The translations under genes were made by a program, and so were the position numbers. Source: Sepiola atlantica (Eukaryota; Mollusca; Cephalopoda; Sepiida; Sepiolidae). From it: a stretch of 64,000 nt of DNA. Below, piece after piece: positions 42,611 through 53,769 of the stretch. The notes beneath the pieces were generated by a model. The model was not told the origin of the DNA, did not search any database, and saw nothing but the letters and a program-made list of their open reading frames with translations. The number at the start of each line of letters is the position of its first letter. The stretch's first letter is position 1. The stretch spans positions 63,405,633 to 63,469,632 of the forward strand of contig OY744525.1 in NCBI GenBank assembly GCA_963556195.1, written 5' to 3'.

Positions 42611-43179
42611 GAATAATATTCAGGACAAACGACTTTGAATAATATTTAGGAGAACCGACTTTTTTTACACCTTTTTACACAGAATAGTATTAAGTCAACG
42701 TTGGTTTCATCTATATAATAAAGTATAGCAACTCTTTCTCGACTTTTGGAATCGATAGCTTTTTTCCTACAAAATCAATATTTGATCCAAAACAGTTTTT
42801 CTTGCAGATCGTTGCAGCATGTTGTTAAGAAAAATAAAATGCAATTCGAATTCCTTCCAGAAAATAATTTGTCCAGGTAGGAATTATTTTCAAATCACTG
42901 GCATCTTAAAAAAGGATGTAACTCTGTATTCTCTCATACAGAGGTACTTCTCCTCGTGTGGAATAATATAACAAATAATATTTTTTTTCAAAAAGAAAAC
43001 GGCTTAGTTTAAAGCAAAGAAAAGGGAATTGCATGTAAATGTACTACCGGGATACGCCGTGTCGGGACAGCCAGTCGTTTATATATAGCTGTGAAGGACA
43101 ATGTTGTTTTATTTGTTTTTGGGTCCATCAATGATTTATAATGTTATCTTTTCGTAGGTTGAAACAACAAAGTTTATTT
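42611..43179. other. Unclassified sequence
   Basis: No gene or repeat recognised. Confidence 0.4.
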
Positions 43180-43790
43180 TAGTTTTAACCAGAGAAGATA
43201 GAAAGCCAGAAATATTAAAATGGACATCATCATCGTATTCAGTTTAACGTCCGTTTTACATACAAGCATGCATTGAACGACTTTAAGACATTGACTTTCA
43301 AAGTAACCTATCTCTGGCCAGGTCTTTATCCCTCTTTTCCTCAGGTTTATTTTTATCACTTTCTCACATGTTTTCCTTGGCCTTCCCCTACCTCAACTGT
43401 TCTACATCTACTAACCCACAAAGTCTCATCCATGATTTCAACGTCTAATCTTATGCACACATCTCCTTATACTACCCAGATTTAATCTTCCTCTGAGGAT
43501 ATCAAAACTAAGCCTGTCTGTAAGACTCACATTACACATCTATCGTATAATTCTCATATCATTTCTCTCCATGCAACGCATGTCTTCAATCTTCACTGGC
43601 CAAGTTTCACTTCCATGCATCATTGCACTGTGCGCACATGCCTGATGGACTCTTCTCTTGGTCGACAGTGATAATGCCAGAAGTTCTTTGAACTTATATG
43701 ATCCACTCCTAATTCTTGCAATCACACTAGCACCTGCTCCACCCTGTGCTCCAATGGTATCACCAAGGTAACAAAACTTCTCAACAATCT
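43180..43790 (-). pseudogene. LINE C-terminal fragment (family C)
   Basis: The minus strand gives IARIRSGSYKFKELLALSLS, RRVHQACAHSAMMHGSETWP, VKIEDMRCMERNDMRIIRWM, then after frameshifts INLRKRGIKTWPEIGY. The same LINE tail as 11464-11915, decayed. Confidence 0.75.
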
Positions 43791-44499
43791 CAATAGCTTC
43801 GCCATACGACTACAGAATTAAATAAAAATGAGTCATGCCTGTATATGTGATATTAAGTTAATCACGGTCATTGCAGTAAAAAAAGGACTGATTAGACAAC
43901 AAACAATTTATCAATTAAATGACTTTATTACGATGGTAGAAGGGCAGAGAGGCATTGTGAAGAAGAAAACAGAAAATAGATTAAGTACGGTTTACAATAT
44001 TTTTATATGATTTGTTTGCGCACATACTAGTTGTTCACTACAGTTGATGGTTTGTGTGGTCATGTGTCACCCAAAAATATATTATGCGAATATTCGGTGC
44101 TTTCTAGGAGGTTCAATTGGTTCATGAATAATTCAGGAAACTGTCAGTAGGCACACCGGGGTGCGATCAATTCTTCATAACCGAACGGAGAATTTTGATG
44201 CATGTGTTAGAGAATGGCTAGGCTGTGGTTAAGTCTAAAAAATTTTTCTTGCATCCATGATGTGATCGCATCAAGAAAAAAGCCCAGACTAAACGAAGCA
44301 TTAAAATTTCGGACGTTTGTGTGTGGGAAGCCATGTTCAATTGTCCTTATTTTTTATGATGCCGTAACTGGGGACTATAACCTCGTTTTTTTATGTATTG
44401 CATCTAAATGTGTTAATTCATTTATTTTGCTGTTGTGTCTCTCTCTATCGGGTTATGGCATATATTGTGGTCGTGGTCTTGTGCCATGTTAGGGAAATA
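43791..44499. other. Unclassified sequence
   Basis: Open stretches of 60-92 codons without domains; nothing supported. Confidence 0.4.
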
Positions 44500-44790
44500 T
44501 TTAGAAATGAAGGTAAAATTGTCGTTTCCCAACCAAAATGACTGACAATAAATCGTCTATAGTTTTCTGACCTCACAAATGAGTAAGTAAACACAAATTG
44601 TTTTGGATTAATTTAAAATTTACCTTAAATTATTTTAAAGGAAATACAGTTGGGAAATTAGTTCAAAACAATTTATTTGGGTTTACTTACTCATTGGTGA
44701 GGTCGGAAAAAATCAGAAAACTGCAGACGATTTATTGTCTGCTATTTTTGTTGGAAAACGACAATATTACCGAAATGAAAGATTTACTTT
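44500..44790. repeat. Fold-back inverted repeat, ~115-bp arms
   Basis: The left arm (44500-44615: GACAATAAATCGTCTATAG, CAAATGAGTAAGTAAAC) pairs with the right arm (44665-44790: GTTTACTTACTCATTGG, AGACGATTTATTGTC) across a ~55-bp spacer. It resembles a fold-back or MITE-like element. Confidence 0.85.
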
Positions 44791-45350
44791 CTACTAGCAG
44801 ATGTTAAAAATTGTTGTGAACTTGAAGAACCGATAATAAATAAGACAACACGGTGGTATATTTACAAGAGTGTGTATTTACAGAAGTACAGAATAGTATG
44901 TTACAGAAAGACTGTTCCGAGACTGCGTCATAATCTCCCTTATACATAGTGTCACAAATATTCACGAAATGAGTTTCATGTGGCTTAAACAACACAACAC
45001 AGACGTTTTGGACATGCTGATAAAATAGAAGTGGTGCAAATGAATTCCAACACACAAATCACCTATCCTCGGGTTTTTGTTCAGCGTTCACCTTCTCCTA
45101 TTCCAGTTGTCTTTCCTGAGGGTCTAGACTCTAGTGGACCCTACTATTTCACCCATAGCTAAAAGGAAGAACAACATATTCATATATGTTGTAAGCGTAT
45201 TACTGAGAATTGATGCAACAGTTCCACCGGGATTGTTATAAAATTGTAACTAATTTTTTTAAGCTAATGTTTTCTTTTAATCTCTATTAAATATAAACTT
45301 AAATGAAAATAGCTTCTAAAAAGCTCTAATCCTTTAATACATAAGGACAG
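44791..45350. other. Unclassified sequence
   Basis: No recognised feature. Confidence 0.4.
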
Positions 45351-46445
45351 TAATCGTGAAACGTCAATGATTCAATTACGATTTAAAAGGTCATATGTTT
45401 CATATTGGGGTGATAGACAGCAAGGACACTAGTATGACTTAAGTGAATTATAAAAACAACGGTGTTGAAGAATTTTCATTTACAATTTAACAAGTCAGAT
45501 TGGTTATTGTAAACAATTGCTGTGGACTAACACAGATTACCAAGTTGTGTTTACAACGTGAAAAGTTGATTATTCAGGTTGAACTAGCAACAAGAGAACA
45601 CCATTTGTTTTGACTTTAACCGAATTGTCAGGGGATAATTTTCAGGTCAGATTGCTTAAGAAAAAGACAATTTATGTTGGCAAAATTTAAAAGGTCTCTA
45701 GAGTGTACCTGTCAACAAATAAGGAGTGCAATTTTTTTAAAATAAGACCCATACATCATATTGTGGCTCAGATATAAAGTTCACCATTTTGGGTGAAACA
45801 AAAGCTTTTATTGCCCGACCAAGCATAAGGAAGCAGAAAATGTGACATGATTTGTGATTGGTTAGCAAATCACAAAACCTTTCTAAGGTAAAAGTTTTCA
45901 ATAAAAGTGACACTTAGAGAGATCACTAGAAGACAGTCGGTCAGTCCGAGAGACAAAGAGACCGACTGAGATAGGGACTGAAATCAGTGACCAATCGAAC
46001 ACAGAGAAGCACCTGTTTTGATTTTTAATAACTCAAACTACATGTCAGACACTAATCGTGAAACATCAATGATTCAATTACGATCTAAAAGGTCATGTTT
46101 CATATTGGGGTGATAGACAGCAAGGACACTAGCATGACTTAAGTGAATTATAAAAACAACGGTGCTGAAAAATTTTAACTTACAATTTAACAGGTCAGAT
46201 TGGTTATTGTAAACAATTGCTGTGGACTAACACAGATTACTAAATTGTGTTTACAACGTGAAAAGTTGATTATTCAAGTTGAACTAGCAACAAGAGAAAA
46301 TCATTTATTTTGACTTTAACCGAATTGTCATGGGAATAATTTTCAGGTCAGATTGATTAAGAAGAAGACAATTTATGTTGGCAAAATTTAAAAGGTCTTT
46401 AGAGTGTACCTGTCAACAAATAAGGCATGCAATTTTTTTTAAATC
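45351..46445 (+). repeat. ~393-bp direct repeats 702 bp apart
   Basis: Copies at 45351-45745 and 46053-46445 are >90% alike by eye (TGATTCAATTACGAT, GGGGTGATAGACAGCAAGGA, CAATTTATGTTGGCAAAA). The ~310-bp spacer has TTGTGATTGGTTAGCAAATC (CCAAT-like) and AATAAAAGTGACACTTAGAG. The pattern could be LTRs of a small TRIM-like element or a tandem duplication. Clear TG..CA termini and target duplications were not found. Confidence 0.75.
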
Positions 46446-46845
46446 TAAAAATAAATTTCTATTCTACATTTTCAATGCTTCCAGATCTTGAATAGTCATG
46501 AAGTAATTCATTCTTTTGTTTTTCAACTATTAACAAAAGATTAAAATGTCCGACTTATTTACTAAAAAAACTGAAATGCATTTTGCAATTAAATTATAAA
46601 TTAAATAGGATTTTTAAAATTTCGTTTTAGTTTACCTATCGGCATTTTTGATTTCAATACATATTTTATTAATAGTAAATAATAAAAATAATAGTTCAAT
46701 GTGTCATTATCAAAGTTAAGTTGTTGCTAGAAATATAGAATCACACGTGAAGTTGTCTCATAATTTTATTAATACAGAGATGTGCGTGTGTGTGTGTGAA
46801 GCTTGTCTAATAATAAGTAGTGTAGGACTTGAACATTTTTACGAT
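46446..46845. other. AT-rich, nothing recognised
   Basis: Includes a short (GT)n at 46784-46797. Confidence 0.5.
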
Positions 46846-46865
46846 ACATCATGATTAGCTGCCTG

Positions 46866-46892
46866 TAAAGAATGCAATATGCATTCTTTACA
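46866..46892. repeat. Perfect 12-bp-arm palindrome
   Basis: GTAAAGAATGCA and TGCATTCTTTAC flank a 3-nt centre (ATA). Confidence 0.85.
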
Positions 46893-47149
46893 TTCTGCTA
46901 GAAGAACTGCGACATCTTGGAGAATGTCTCAAAAGAGGCGTAAGTGAGTTGCTCGTTCTTTCTGGAAAGCCTCTTGCTGTCAGTCGCCAATCAACCGTCA
47001 AACGCTTATTGGCTTTCTGTTGTTTTTCAAGAACATTGCCAATTTTTTTGCTGTCTTCTGTCATCTGTGCATGTCATCGTTCTAATAGTATTTGTTGAAG
47101 AAATGTCCTTTTGTTTCAAACATTTTGTTTGTTTGTTTTTTCGTTTGTG

Positions 47150-47280
47150 TGTGGATATTTATGTGCATCCACAGACACGTGTTTCATCGTCTCTAGGACT
47201 GATCAGCGAGATCCGAAACTGCAACCCAAGTGACTGCGTCTGGCGCTCTACCACCGAGCCACGAACATGCTAGTAGCAAT
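47150..47280 (-). mobile_element. tRNA-headed HHR-SINE, core mutated
   Basis: On the minus strand the head is GTGGCTCGGTGGTAGAGCGC (A-box) with a degraded B-box. The hammerhead region has CTGATCA (G8 to C), stem II GTC-CTAGA-GAC, GAAAC, ACA-CG-TGT and C17. The G8 change should abolish cleavage. Confidence 0.7.
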
Positions 47281-47439
47281 GGAAGCAATTGTATCGCATT
47301 ATGAACGTTGCTATAAATTTACTTATATTGCATTTACGATATTGATAAAGTATTCAATTATTTTTACGAAAAAAAACATTGCCTAAGTGGAAATCATTAT
47401 TTTCTTCATCAGAATTATGCCCTCATAGGAGAGCATATA

Positions 47440-47579
47440 TATAACATATAGTTAGCCACAGACATGTGTTTCGTCGACTGTACGAATCATCAGTGTGGCT
47501 AGACCTAGCTAGAGTCAAAAGTGGGACCACAGTTACTGACGTTTGCTGCTCTATCAGCGAGTGGAAGAAATTGTAGAGC

Positions 47580-47580
<1 letters not shown>
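47440..47580 (-). mobile_element. tRNA-headed HHR-SINE, strong ribozyme
   Basis: On the minus strand CACTCGCTGATAGAGCAGC is A-box-like. The hammerhead at 47501-47452 has 8-bp stem I TAGCCACA/TGTGGCTA and core CTGATGA. Stem II is TCG-TACAGT-CGA with one basal mismatch; GAAA, ACA-CA-TGT and C17 complete the motif. A plausible active ribozyme. Confidence 0.75.

Positions 47581-47582
<2 letters not shown>

Positions 47583-47630
<48 letters not shown>
47583..47630. repeat. (AT)n microsatellite
   Basis: Separates two HHR elements in opposite orientation. Confidence 0.95.
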
Positions 47631-47632
<2 letters not shown>

Positions 47633-47743
47633 AGAGTTCGCGCCCGTCGACCGTTGGGAATTAGCTTCCTGCACTGAAGATTGCATAAGTATGAAACATC
47701 GCTGTCTGTAGGCAATAAATAATTAATATTTATTTATAAATAT

Positions 47744-47752
<9 letters not shown>
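47631..47752 (+). mobile_element. Solo retrozyme-type hammerhead
   Basis: The 45-nt motif 47668-47712 has CCTGCA/TGTAGG stem I (one G:U), core CTGAAGA and a weak stem II TGC-ATAA-GTA. GAAA, stem III ACA-TCGC-TGT and C17 follow. Same lengths as the copies at 17946, 18301 and 38674, and the same AT-rich 3' flank (CAATAAATAATTAATATT). Confidence 0.7.

Positions 47753-47789
<37 letters not shown>
47753..47789. repeat. (AT)n microsatellite
   Basis: Follows the AT-rich flank of the preceding element. Confidence 0.9.
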
Positions 47790-47791
<2 letters not shown>

Positions 47792-47799
47792 CCTCTTTC

Positions 47800-48160
47800 A
47801 GTCTTGAGAGAATGCATACTCCCCTTATAAGGATACCTGCTTGTGAGTCTATATTGAGGCAAGGGTTGCGCAATTTCAACCCGCACCTCTCGGATCCAGT
47901 GGTAAAGAGAAGTCTAGGACGATTGGAAATAATGCCGAGATAAGCAGAGAAAGACTGGTACTATTTCGGAGTTTTCCTTCTCATAGACTAGTTGCACCAC
48001 CAAGGCTTGAGAATATTGTCTACCCTACTATTTAATCCATAACAGAAGGGAGGGTATATGGATTTACCTTTGTTAGTGTAAGTGATGCTGTAAACGTGAC
48101 AGAACTCAAACTCGGCACAGTCGACGACTGTAACCACTACACAAGGTCACTTGCACTTTT
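47800..48160 (-). mobile_element. Probable tRNA-headed SINE
   Basis: On the minus strand GACCTTGTGTAGTGGTTACA (A-box-like, GTAGTGG) is followed about 30 bp later by GAGTTTGAGTTCTG (B-box-like). The body is unrecognised. Confidence 0.4.
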
Positions 48161-48659
48161 ATATTTATATAAAACTCAGTGTTTCTTTATGTGTTATAGA
48201 CATCGATTTGTCCAGAGTTAGAACATTCAAACAAGTTTCAATAACGGTTATTTTTTTCAAGGAATCTAACGACATTATTGAAGTTTACCTTCAATTCCAT
48301 CTGGGGTCACTAGGGGTAATTATCGGCTAGGGTCATAAAATAACTGAAATATGTTAGAAACTAAAGAAACGAAATTCAGTTTTTAAAATAGATTTTCTTC
48401 GTTTCATACAACAAAAATAAAATTAAACGAAGAATATTTCAGTGAACAATCTATTAAAAACACTTTTAAGCATTTAAATAATTACAGAAACACAACATCA
48501 ACAAGTATTTTTTTTCAGAAAACACAACTTCGTTGACAATTTTTTTTCTTACTTGACCTCATATTCTAAATATCATTTAAAACTTTTCTTTCAAAAGAAA
48601 AATTGTAAAATGATTAAATTTGAAATTATTTCCGACTAACAATATATCTCCACATGAGC
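48161..48659. other. AT-rich, nothing recognised
   Basis: No feature. Confidence 0.5.
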
Positions 48660-49440
48660 AACGTCCATAGTTGTTAGGTCCATTAAAAATTATCCATAGT
48701 TGTTAGGTGCATTAAAAATTATCCATAGTTGTTAGGTCCATTAAAAAGTATTCATAGTTTTAGGTGCATTAAAAATATCAATAGTTGTTAGGTCTATTAA
48801 AAAGTATCCATAGGTGTTAGGTCCATTAAAAAGTATCCATAGTTTTAAGGTCAATTAAACAGTATCTATAATTGTTATGTCCATTAAAAAATGTTAGGTA
48901 CATTAAAAAGTGTACATAGTTTTTAGGTCCATTAAAAAGTATTCATAGTTATTAGGTCCATTAAAAAGTATTCATAGTTTTTAGGTCCATTAAAAAATAT
49001 CCATAGTTTTTAGGTCCATTAAAAAATATCCATAGTTGTTAGGTCCATTAAAAAGTGTTCATAGTTTTAAGGTCCATTAAACAGTATCTATAATTGTTAA
49101 GTCCATTAAAAAATGTTAGGTACATTAAAAAGTGTACATAGTTTTTAGGTCCATTAAAAAATATCCATAGTTGTTAGGTCCATTAAAAAGTGTCCATAGT
49201 TTTAAGGTCCATTAAACAGTATCTATAATTGTTATGTCCATTAAAAAATGTTAGGTACATTAAAAAGTGTGCATAGTTGTTAGGTGCATTAAAAAGTATC
49301 CATAGTTGTTAGGTCCATTAAAAAGTATCCATAGTTGTTAGGTCCATTAAAAAGCATCCGTAGTTGTTAGGTCCATTAAAAAGTGTACATAGTTGTTAGG
49401 TCCATTAAAAAGTGTACATAGTGGTTAGGTTCAATAAAAA
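48660..49440 (+). repeat. 30-bp minisatellite with higher-order pattern
   Basis: About 26 units of CCATAGTTGTTAGGTCCATT plus AAAAAGTAT. A composite (TTTTAAGGTCCATTAAACAG, then TAATTGTTATGTCC, then AATGTTAGGTACATT) recurs at about 48840, 49065 and 49195. Confidence 0.9.
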
Positions 49441-49810
49441 AAAAATGCATGTTCGTTCTTACATCTACTAAATATTTCCATATTTGTCAGGTTCATTAAA
49501 AAAATGTTCATAGCTTTTATGCCCATTTAAAAGAATGAAAAATAGTTACGTTCATTAAAAACAAGTTGTTATGTACATTTAAAGGATCCAATAAGATCAC
49601 CACGCATACTGTATTCCCTTTTCTTTCGCCTTCTCTTTGACAGTTTTATTTATTTTTAGGTTCGTAAAAAATGTGTTGTATAGTAGAAAAAAAGAAGACT
49701 TGCAATCGCCGATTTGAATTTGGGAGAGGATCGGCAGTACCAAAGAAATGATTTATTATGCTGAGGACACTTTTTTTTTCGAATAAAAAAGAAATAACTT
49801 TTTTTAAATG

Positions 49811-49844
<34 letters not shown>

Positions 49845-50244
49845 TAAAAAATATAGATAGAACCATTATATCCCCAGTTTGTATTTTTATTCTCTTTTTG
49901 GTGGTGGTGGGAGGCGTTATATTTCTGAGCAAGTGATTCATTGTAGTAGATAAGTTTCTCTGTCGAATAAATAACAGATATTGCGTTAGGGACAACTTCG
50001 AAAGCAAGAACGTTTTCTATTTACCCCCTTTTTTGCTGTAAATAAAACTTTATTAGATTTTCTCTTCACACTAACATCAGATAAAAAAAAGCAGAACAAC
50101 ATAAGTAATCTATATATAATACTAAAACATATCTGTGATATAATGTACATCAACTGAAGTGAAAGAATTTAAAAGAAAATTTTTTTTAATAATGTTTTTT
50201 TTTGTTTTCATTTTGAGGTGGTGTGGTTAGAAAAGGCAAAGTAC
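49441..50244. other. Unclassified, with (AT)n
   Basis: (AT)n at 49811-49841; nothing else recognised. Confidence 0.4.
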
Positions 50245-50560
50245 AATCACATGGACCTGCGGCACAACGGATAAAGGTGTTGAGTGTCAATCAGTTCTAC
50301 GTGACAGTCTTCTAGAGGTTGAAGGTTCAATCTGCACTACAAGCGATACTAAGAATAAAATAAAAATTAATTATGACTTCTACTCGGTCATGGCGCACGG
50401 AACGAGAACAATCCACCCCCATGGATTAAATAAAGGGTTCAGTTCGAAATTTCGTTTGGATTCCAGAGTTCGCCATGAAGATTCCAGAGTTCGATAAGCT
50501 GCACCGAAAGAAGGTAGGATGTTACGTCGGTCGAAACGTAGTGAGAATAACATCCAAGAT
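50245..50560 (+). mobile_element. tRNA-headed SINE, sister of 32815-33125
   Basis: GCGGCACAACGGATAAAGGT (A-box-like) and TGAAGGTTCAATCTGCAC (B-box-like) form the head. The body has AAATAAAGGGTTCAGTTCGA and a hammerhead-like relic (CCGAAAGA, GGTCGAAACG) at about 50503-50543. Confidence 0.65.
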
Positions 50561-50582
50561 GACAGCACTGCACAAATCTGCT

Positions 50583-51070
50583 GAGCACACTACGTGCTGA
50601 CCTCAAGCAGGCGGGACTAGGACCACTACGTACAGCGAAACAACTTCATTGCCTACGACAACTTGCGCATGACAAGGCCAGATGGCCTGGGACTAGCATG
50701 GAGGACTGATTGCAGCTACAGGATGTCATTTGGTTACCGTAGCCGCAGAACACAGTTTTTTTTGTTGTTTTTTTTAAATATATGCGTATGTATATATATA
50801 TATATTTATATATATGTATATATGTGTATGTATATATATATGTATATATGTGTGTATATATGTATATATGTGTATATATATGTATATATGGGCACACTAC
50901 GTACTGACCACAAGCAGGCGGGACACGGACCACTACGTACAGCGAAACTACTTCATTGCCTACGACAACTTGCGCATGACAAGGCCAGATGACGTGGGAC
51001 TAGCATGGAGGACTGATTGCAGCTACAGGATGTCATTTGACTACCGTAGCCGCAGAACACTTTTTTTTTT
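50583..51070 (+). repeat. ~175-bp direct duplication around a microsatellite
   Basis: 50583-50765 and 50891-51070 are near-identical (CACTACGTACAGCGAAAC, GCCTACGACAACTTGCGCAT, CATTTG..TACCGTAGCCGC). Between them lies an AT/GTAT microsatellite (50787-50888). All open frames here are repeat translations. Confidence 0.85.
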
Positions 51071-51129
51071 AATAATGAGGGCAGTGTTTAAAAGTGTCGC
51101 AGATTATGTACATATATGTATAAATAAAA

Positions 51130-51210
51130 ATAATCTCCTATATAAAGGGCACTTGTCTGTATGTTTGTCTGTTTGTTTGTTTGTTTGTTTGTTTGTTTGT
51201 TTGTTTGTAT
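51130..51210 (+). repeat. (TTTG)n and candidate Helitron 5' end
   Basis: TCTCCTATATAAAGGGCACT after an A (51132) looks like a Helitron start, and is followed by TTGTCTG and about ten TTTG units. No matching 3' hairpin/CTRR was found nearby. Confidence 0.35.
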
Positions 51211-51407
51211 GTCCAGATACTCCTCCGAGAGGACCCAACAAACAGTCACACGGTTGACATAATTATAACCGGCCAGCCCCGGGACGTATAATATCTCAGA
51301 ACCGGAAAAAAAAATGGACTCTTCGAGGGTCGACTGAGCACTTTTCTCCAATGGGGGGTGCCTTTTTCCTCGATTTTCAACGTTGTTTAGTACTAATTTG
51401 AGAAAAA

Positions 51408-52690
51408 AACAAAGAATTTGAGAAATAATGCACCGTCATGATTTTAACAGGAAATGACGTCAGAGGAAATCCCTAACGGCTCTTTTTTGAACATGAGTTT
51501 ATAGTGAAGCAAGTGTTGCTTAATCACAAACGGCACTTTTTTTGAACACGAGTCCATAGTCAAGCATGGGTTGCTTACTTACTAACGGCACTTTTTTGAA
51601 CATGAGTCCATAGTGATGCAAGGGTTGCTTAACTCCTAACGGCGCTTTTTGATACATGCGTTTATAGTGACGCAAGTGTTGTTTAATCAATAACGGCACT
51701 TTTTTTAACATGAGTTCATAGTGAAGCAAGGGTTGCTTAATCCTAACCACATTTTTTCTGTTGACATGATAACATCCTCCTAGGTATTACCTCCTCCTTT
51801 TTGAGAGGTGTGAAGTTAGTGTAGTATCAGTAAAATTAAAGTAATAAATAATTATGCTCCCCCACTGTTTTCACTAATATTTGTATGCTCCCCCATTGTT
51901 TTCACTAATATTTCTATACATATTGTATACATATTGAAAACTTGGGGTGGGTGTGGGGGGTGTCGGCATTCGCCGGTGTGAGCGCCTCAGGAGAAATTTG
52001 GGGAAGGGGGGGGGGGGTATCGGCATTCGGCGGTGGGGCGCCTCAGGCCAAATCTGGGGAGGGTGAGTGTCGGCATTCGGCGGTGGGGCGCCTCAGGCGA
52101 AATTCGGGGAAGAGTGTCGGCATTCGCCAGTATGAGCGCCTCAGGCCGAATTTGGGAGAGTGTCGGCATTCGCCGGTGTGAGCGACTCAGGCCGAATTTG
52201 GTGGAGTGTCGGCATTCGCCAGTGGTGCGCCTCAGGCCAAATTTGGAGATGGGGGATTGTCGGCATAATGCAAAGTCACGATTTTAGCAGGAAATGACGT
52301 CAGAGGAAATCCCTAACGGCACTTTTTTGAACATGAGTTTATAGTGAAGCACGGGTTGCCTTATCCCAACGAAACATAAGTTTTTATTGAAGCAACTGTT
52401 GCTTAATCCCTAACGGCATTTTTTTGAACATGAGTCCATAGTGAAGCAAGGGTTGCTTAATTCCTAACGGCACTTTTTTGAACATGAATCCACAGTGAAG
52501 CCAGGGTTGCTTAATCAATAACGGCACTTTTTTGAACACGAGTTTGTAGTGAAGCCAGGGTTGCTTAATCCTAACTGCATTTCTTCTGTTGACATGGTAC
52601 CATCCTCCCAGGTATAACCACCTTCTTTTTGAGAGGTGTAAAGTTAGTGTAGTATCAGTAAAATTAAAGTAATAAATAATTATGCTCCAC
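51408..52690 (+). repeat. Composite duplication, 840-bp offset
   Basis: A block starting GGAAATGACGTCAGAGG (51450 and 52290) repeats with 840-bp offset. It includes a TGACGTCA palindrome and a ~54-bp array (GAACATGAGTCCATAGTGAA, GGGTTGCTTAAT, TAACGGCACTTTTTT; 51470-51745 and 52310-52575). Then follow TTTTTGAGAGGTGTGAAGTT and 'agtgtagtatcagtaaaatt'. Both copies end in the first unit of the 80-bp satellite family. Confidence 0.85.
51955..52265 (+). repeat. G-rich ~46-57-bp minisatellite
   Basis: Seven units of GTGTCGGCATTCGCCGGTG, GCGCCTCAGGCC, AAATTTGGGG. It lies inside the composite duplication and is absent from the second copy. Confidence 0.85.
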
Positions 52691-53768
52691 CATTGTTTTC
52701 ACTAATATTTGTATACATATTAAATAACGTCTCAATAAGTAAAGTAAGAAGAAAAATAATTATGCTCCACCACTGTTTTCACTAATATTTGTATACATAT
52801 TAAATAACGTCTCAATAAGTAAAGTAAGAAGAAAAATAATTATGCTCCACCATTGTTTTCACTAATATTTGTATACATATGATATAACGTCTAAATAAGT
52901 AAAGTAAGAAGGAAAATAATTATGCTCCACCACTGTTTTCACTAAAATGTGTATACATATTAAATAACGTCTCAATATGTAAAGTAAGAAGAAATATAAT
53001 TATGCTCCGCCATTGTTTTCACTAATATTTGAATACATGTTAAATAACGTCTCAATAAGTAAAGTAAAAATAGAAATAATTATGCTCCGCCACTGTTTTC
53101 ACTAATATTTGTATACATATTAAATAACGTCTCAATAAGTAAAGTAAGAAGAAAAATAATTATGCTCCACCACTGTTTTCACTAATATTTGTATACATAT
53201 TAAATAACGTCTCAATAAGTAAAGTAAGAAGAAAAATAATTATGCTCCACCATTGTTTTCACTAATATTTGTATACATATGATATAACGTCTAAATAAGT
53301 AAAGTAAGAAGAAAAATAATTATGCTCCACCACTGTTTTCACTAAAATGTGTATACATATTAAATAACGTCTCAATATGTAAAGTAAGAAGAAATATAAT
53401 TATGCTCCGCCATTGTTTTCACTAATATTTGAATACATGTTAAATAACGTCTCAATAAGTAAAGTAAAAATAGAAATAATTATGCTCCGCCACTGTTTTC
53501 ACTAATATTTGTATACATATTAAATAACGTCTCAATAAGTAAAGAAGGAAGAAAAATAATTATGCTCCACCATTGTTTTCACTAATATTTGTATACATAT
53601 TAAATAACGTCTCAATAAGTAAAGAAAGAAGAAAACTAATTATGCTCCACCATTGTATTCACTTATATTTTTATACATGTTAAATAACGTCTCAATAAGT
53701 AAAGTAAAAAGAGAAATAATTATGCTCCACCATTGTTTTCACTAATATTTGTATACATGTTAAATAAC
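52671..53768 (+). repeat. 80-bp satellite with 400-bp higher-order repeat
   Basis: About 14 units at exactly 80-bp spacing (AATAATTATGCTCCACCATT, GTTTTCACTAATATTTG, TAAATAACGTCTCAATAAGT). Five successive variants at 52761-53160 recur in the same order at 53161-53560, defining a pentameric higher-order unit. Confidence 0.95.
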
Positions 53769-53769
53769 A

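Noticed and set aside
48660..49440. CRISPR-like array of 30-bp repeats
   Set aside because: Same reason: a head-to-tail minisatellite with higher-order variants, not repeat-spacer alternation.
50646..51257. Y/I-rich and CLFV-repeat open frames on both strands
   Set aside because: They arise from the AT/GTAT microsatellite and from (TTTG)n.
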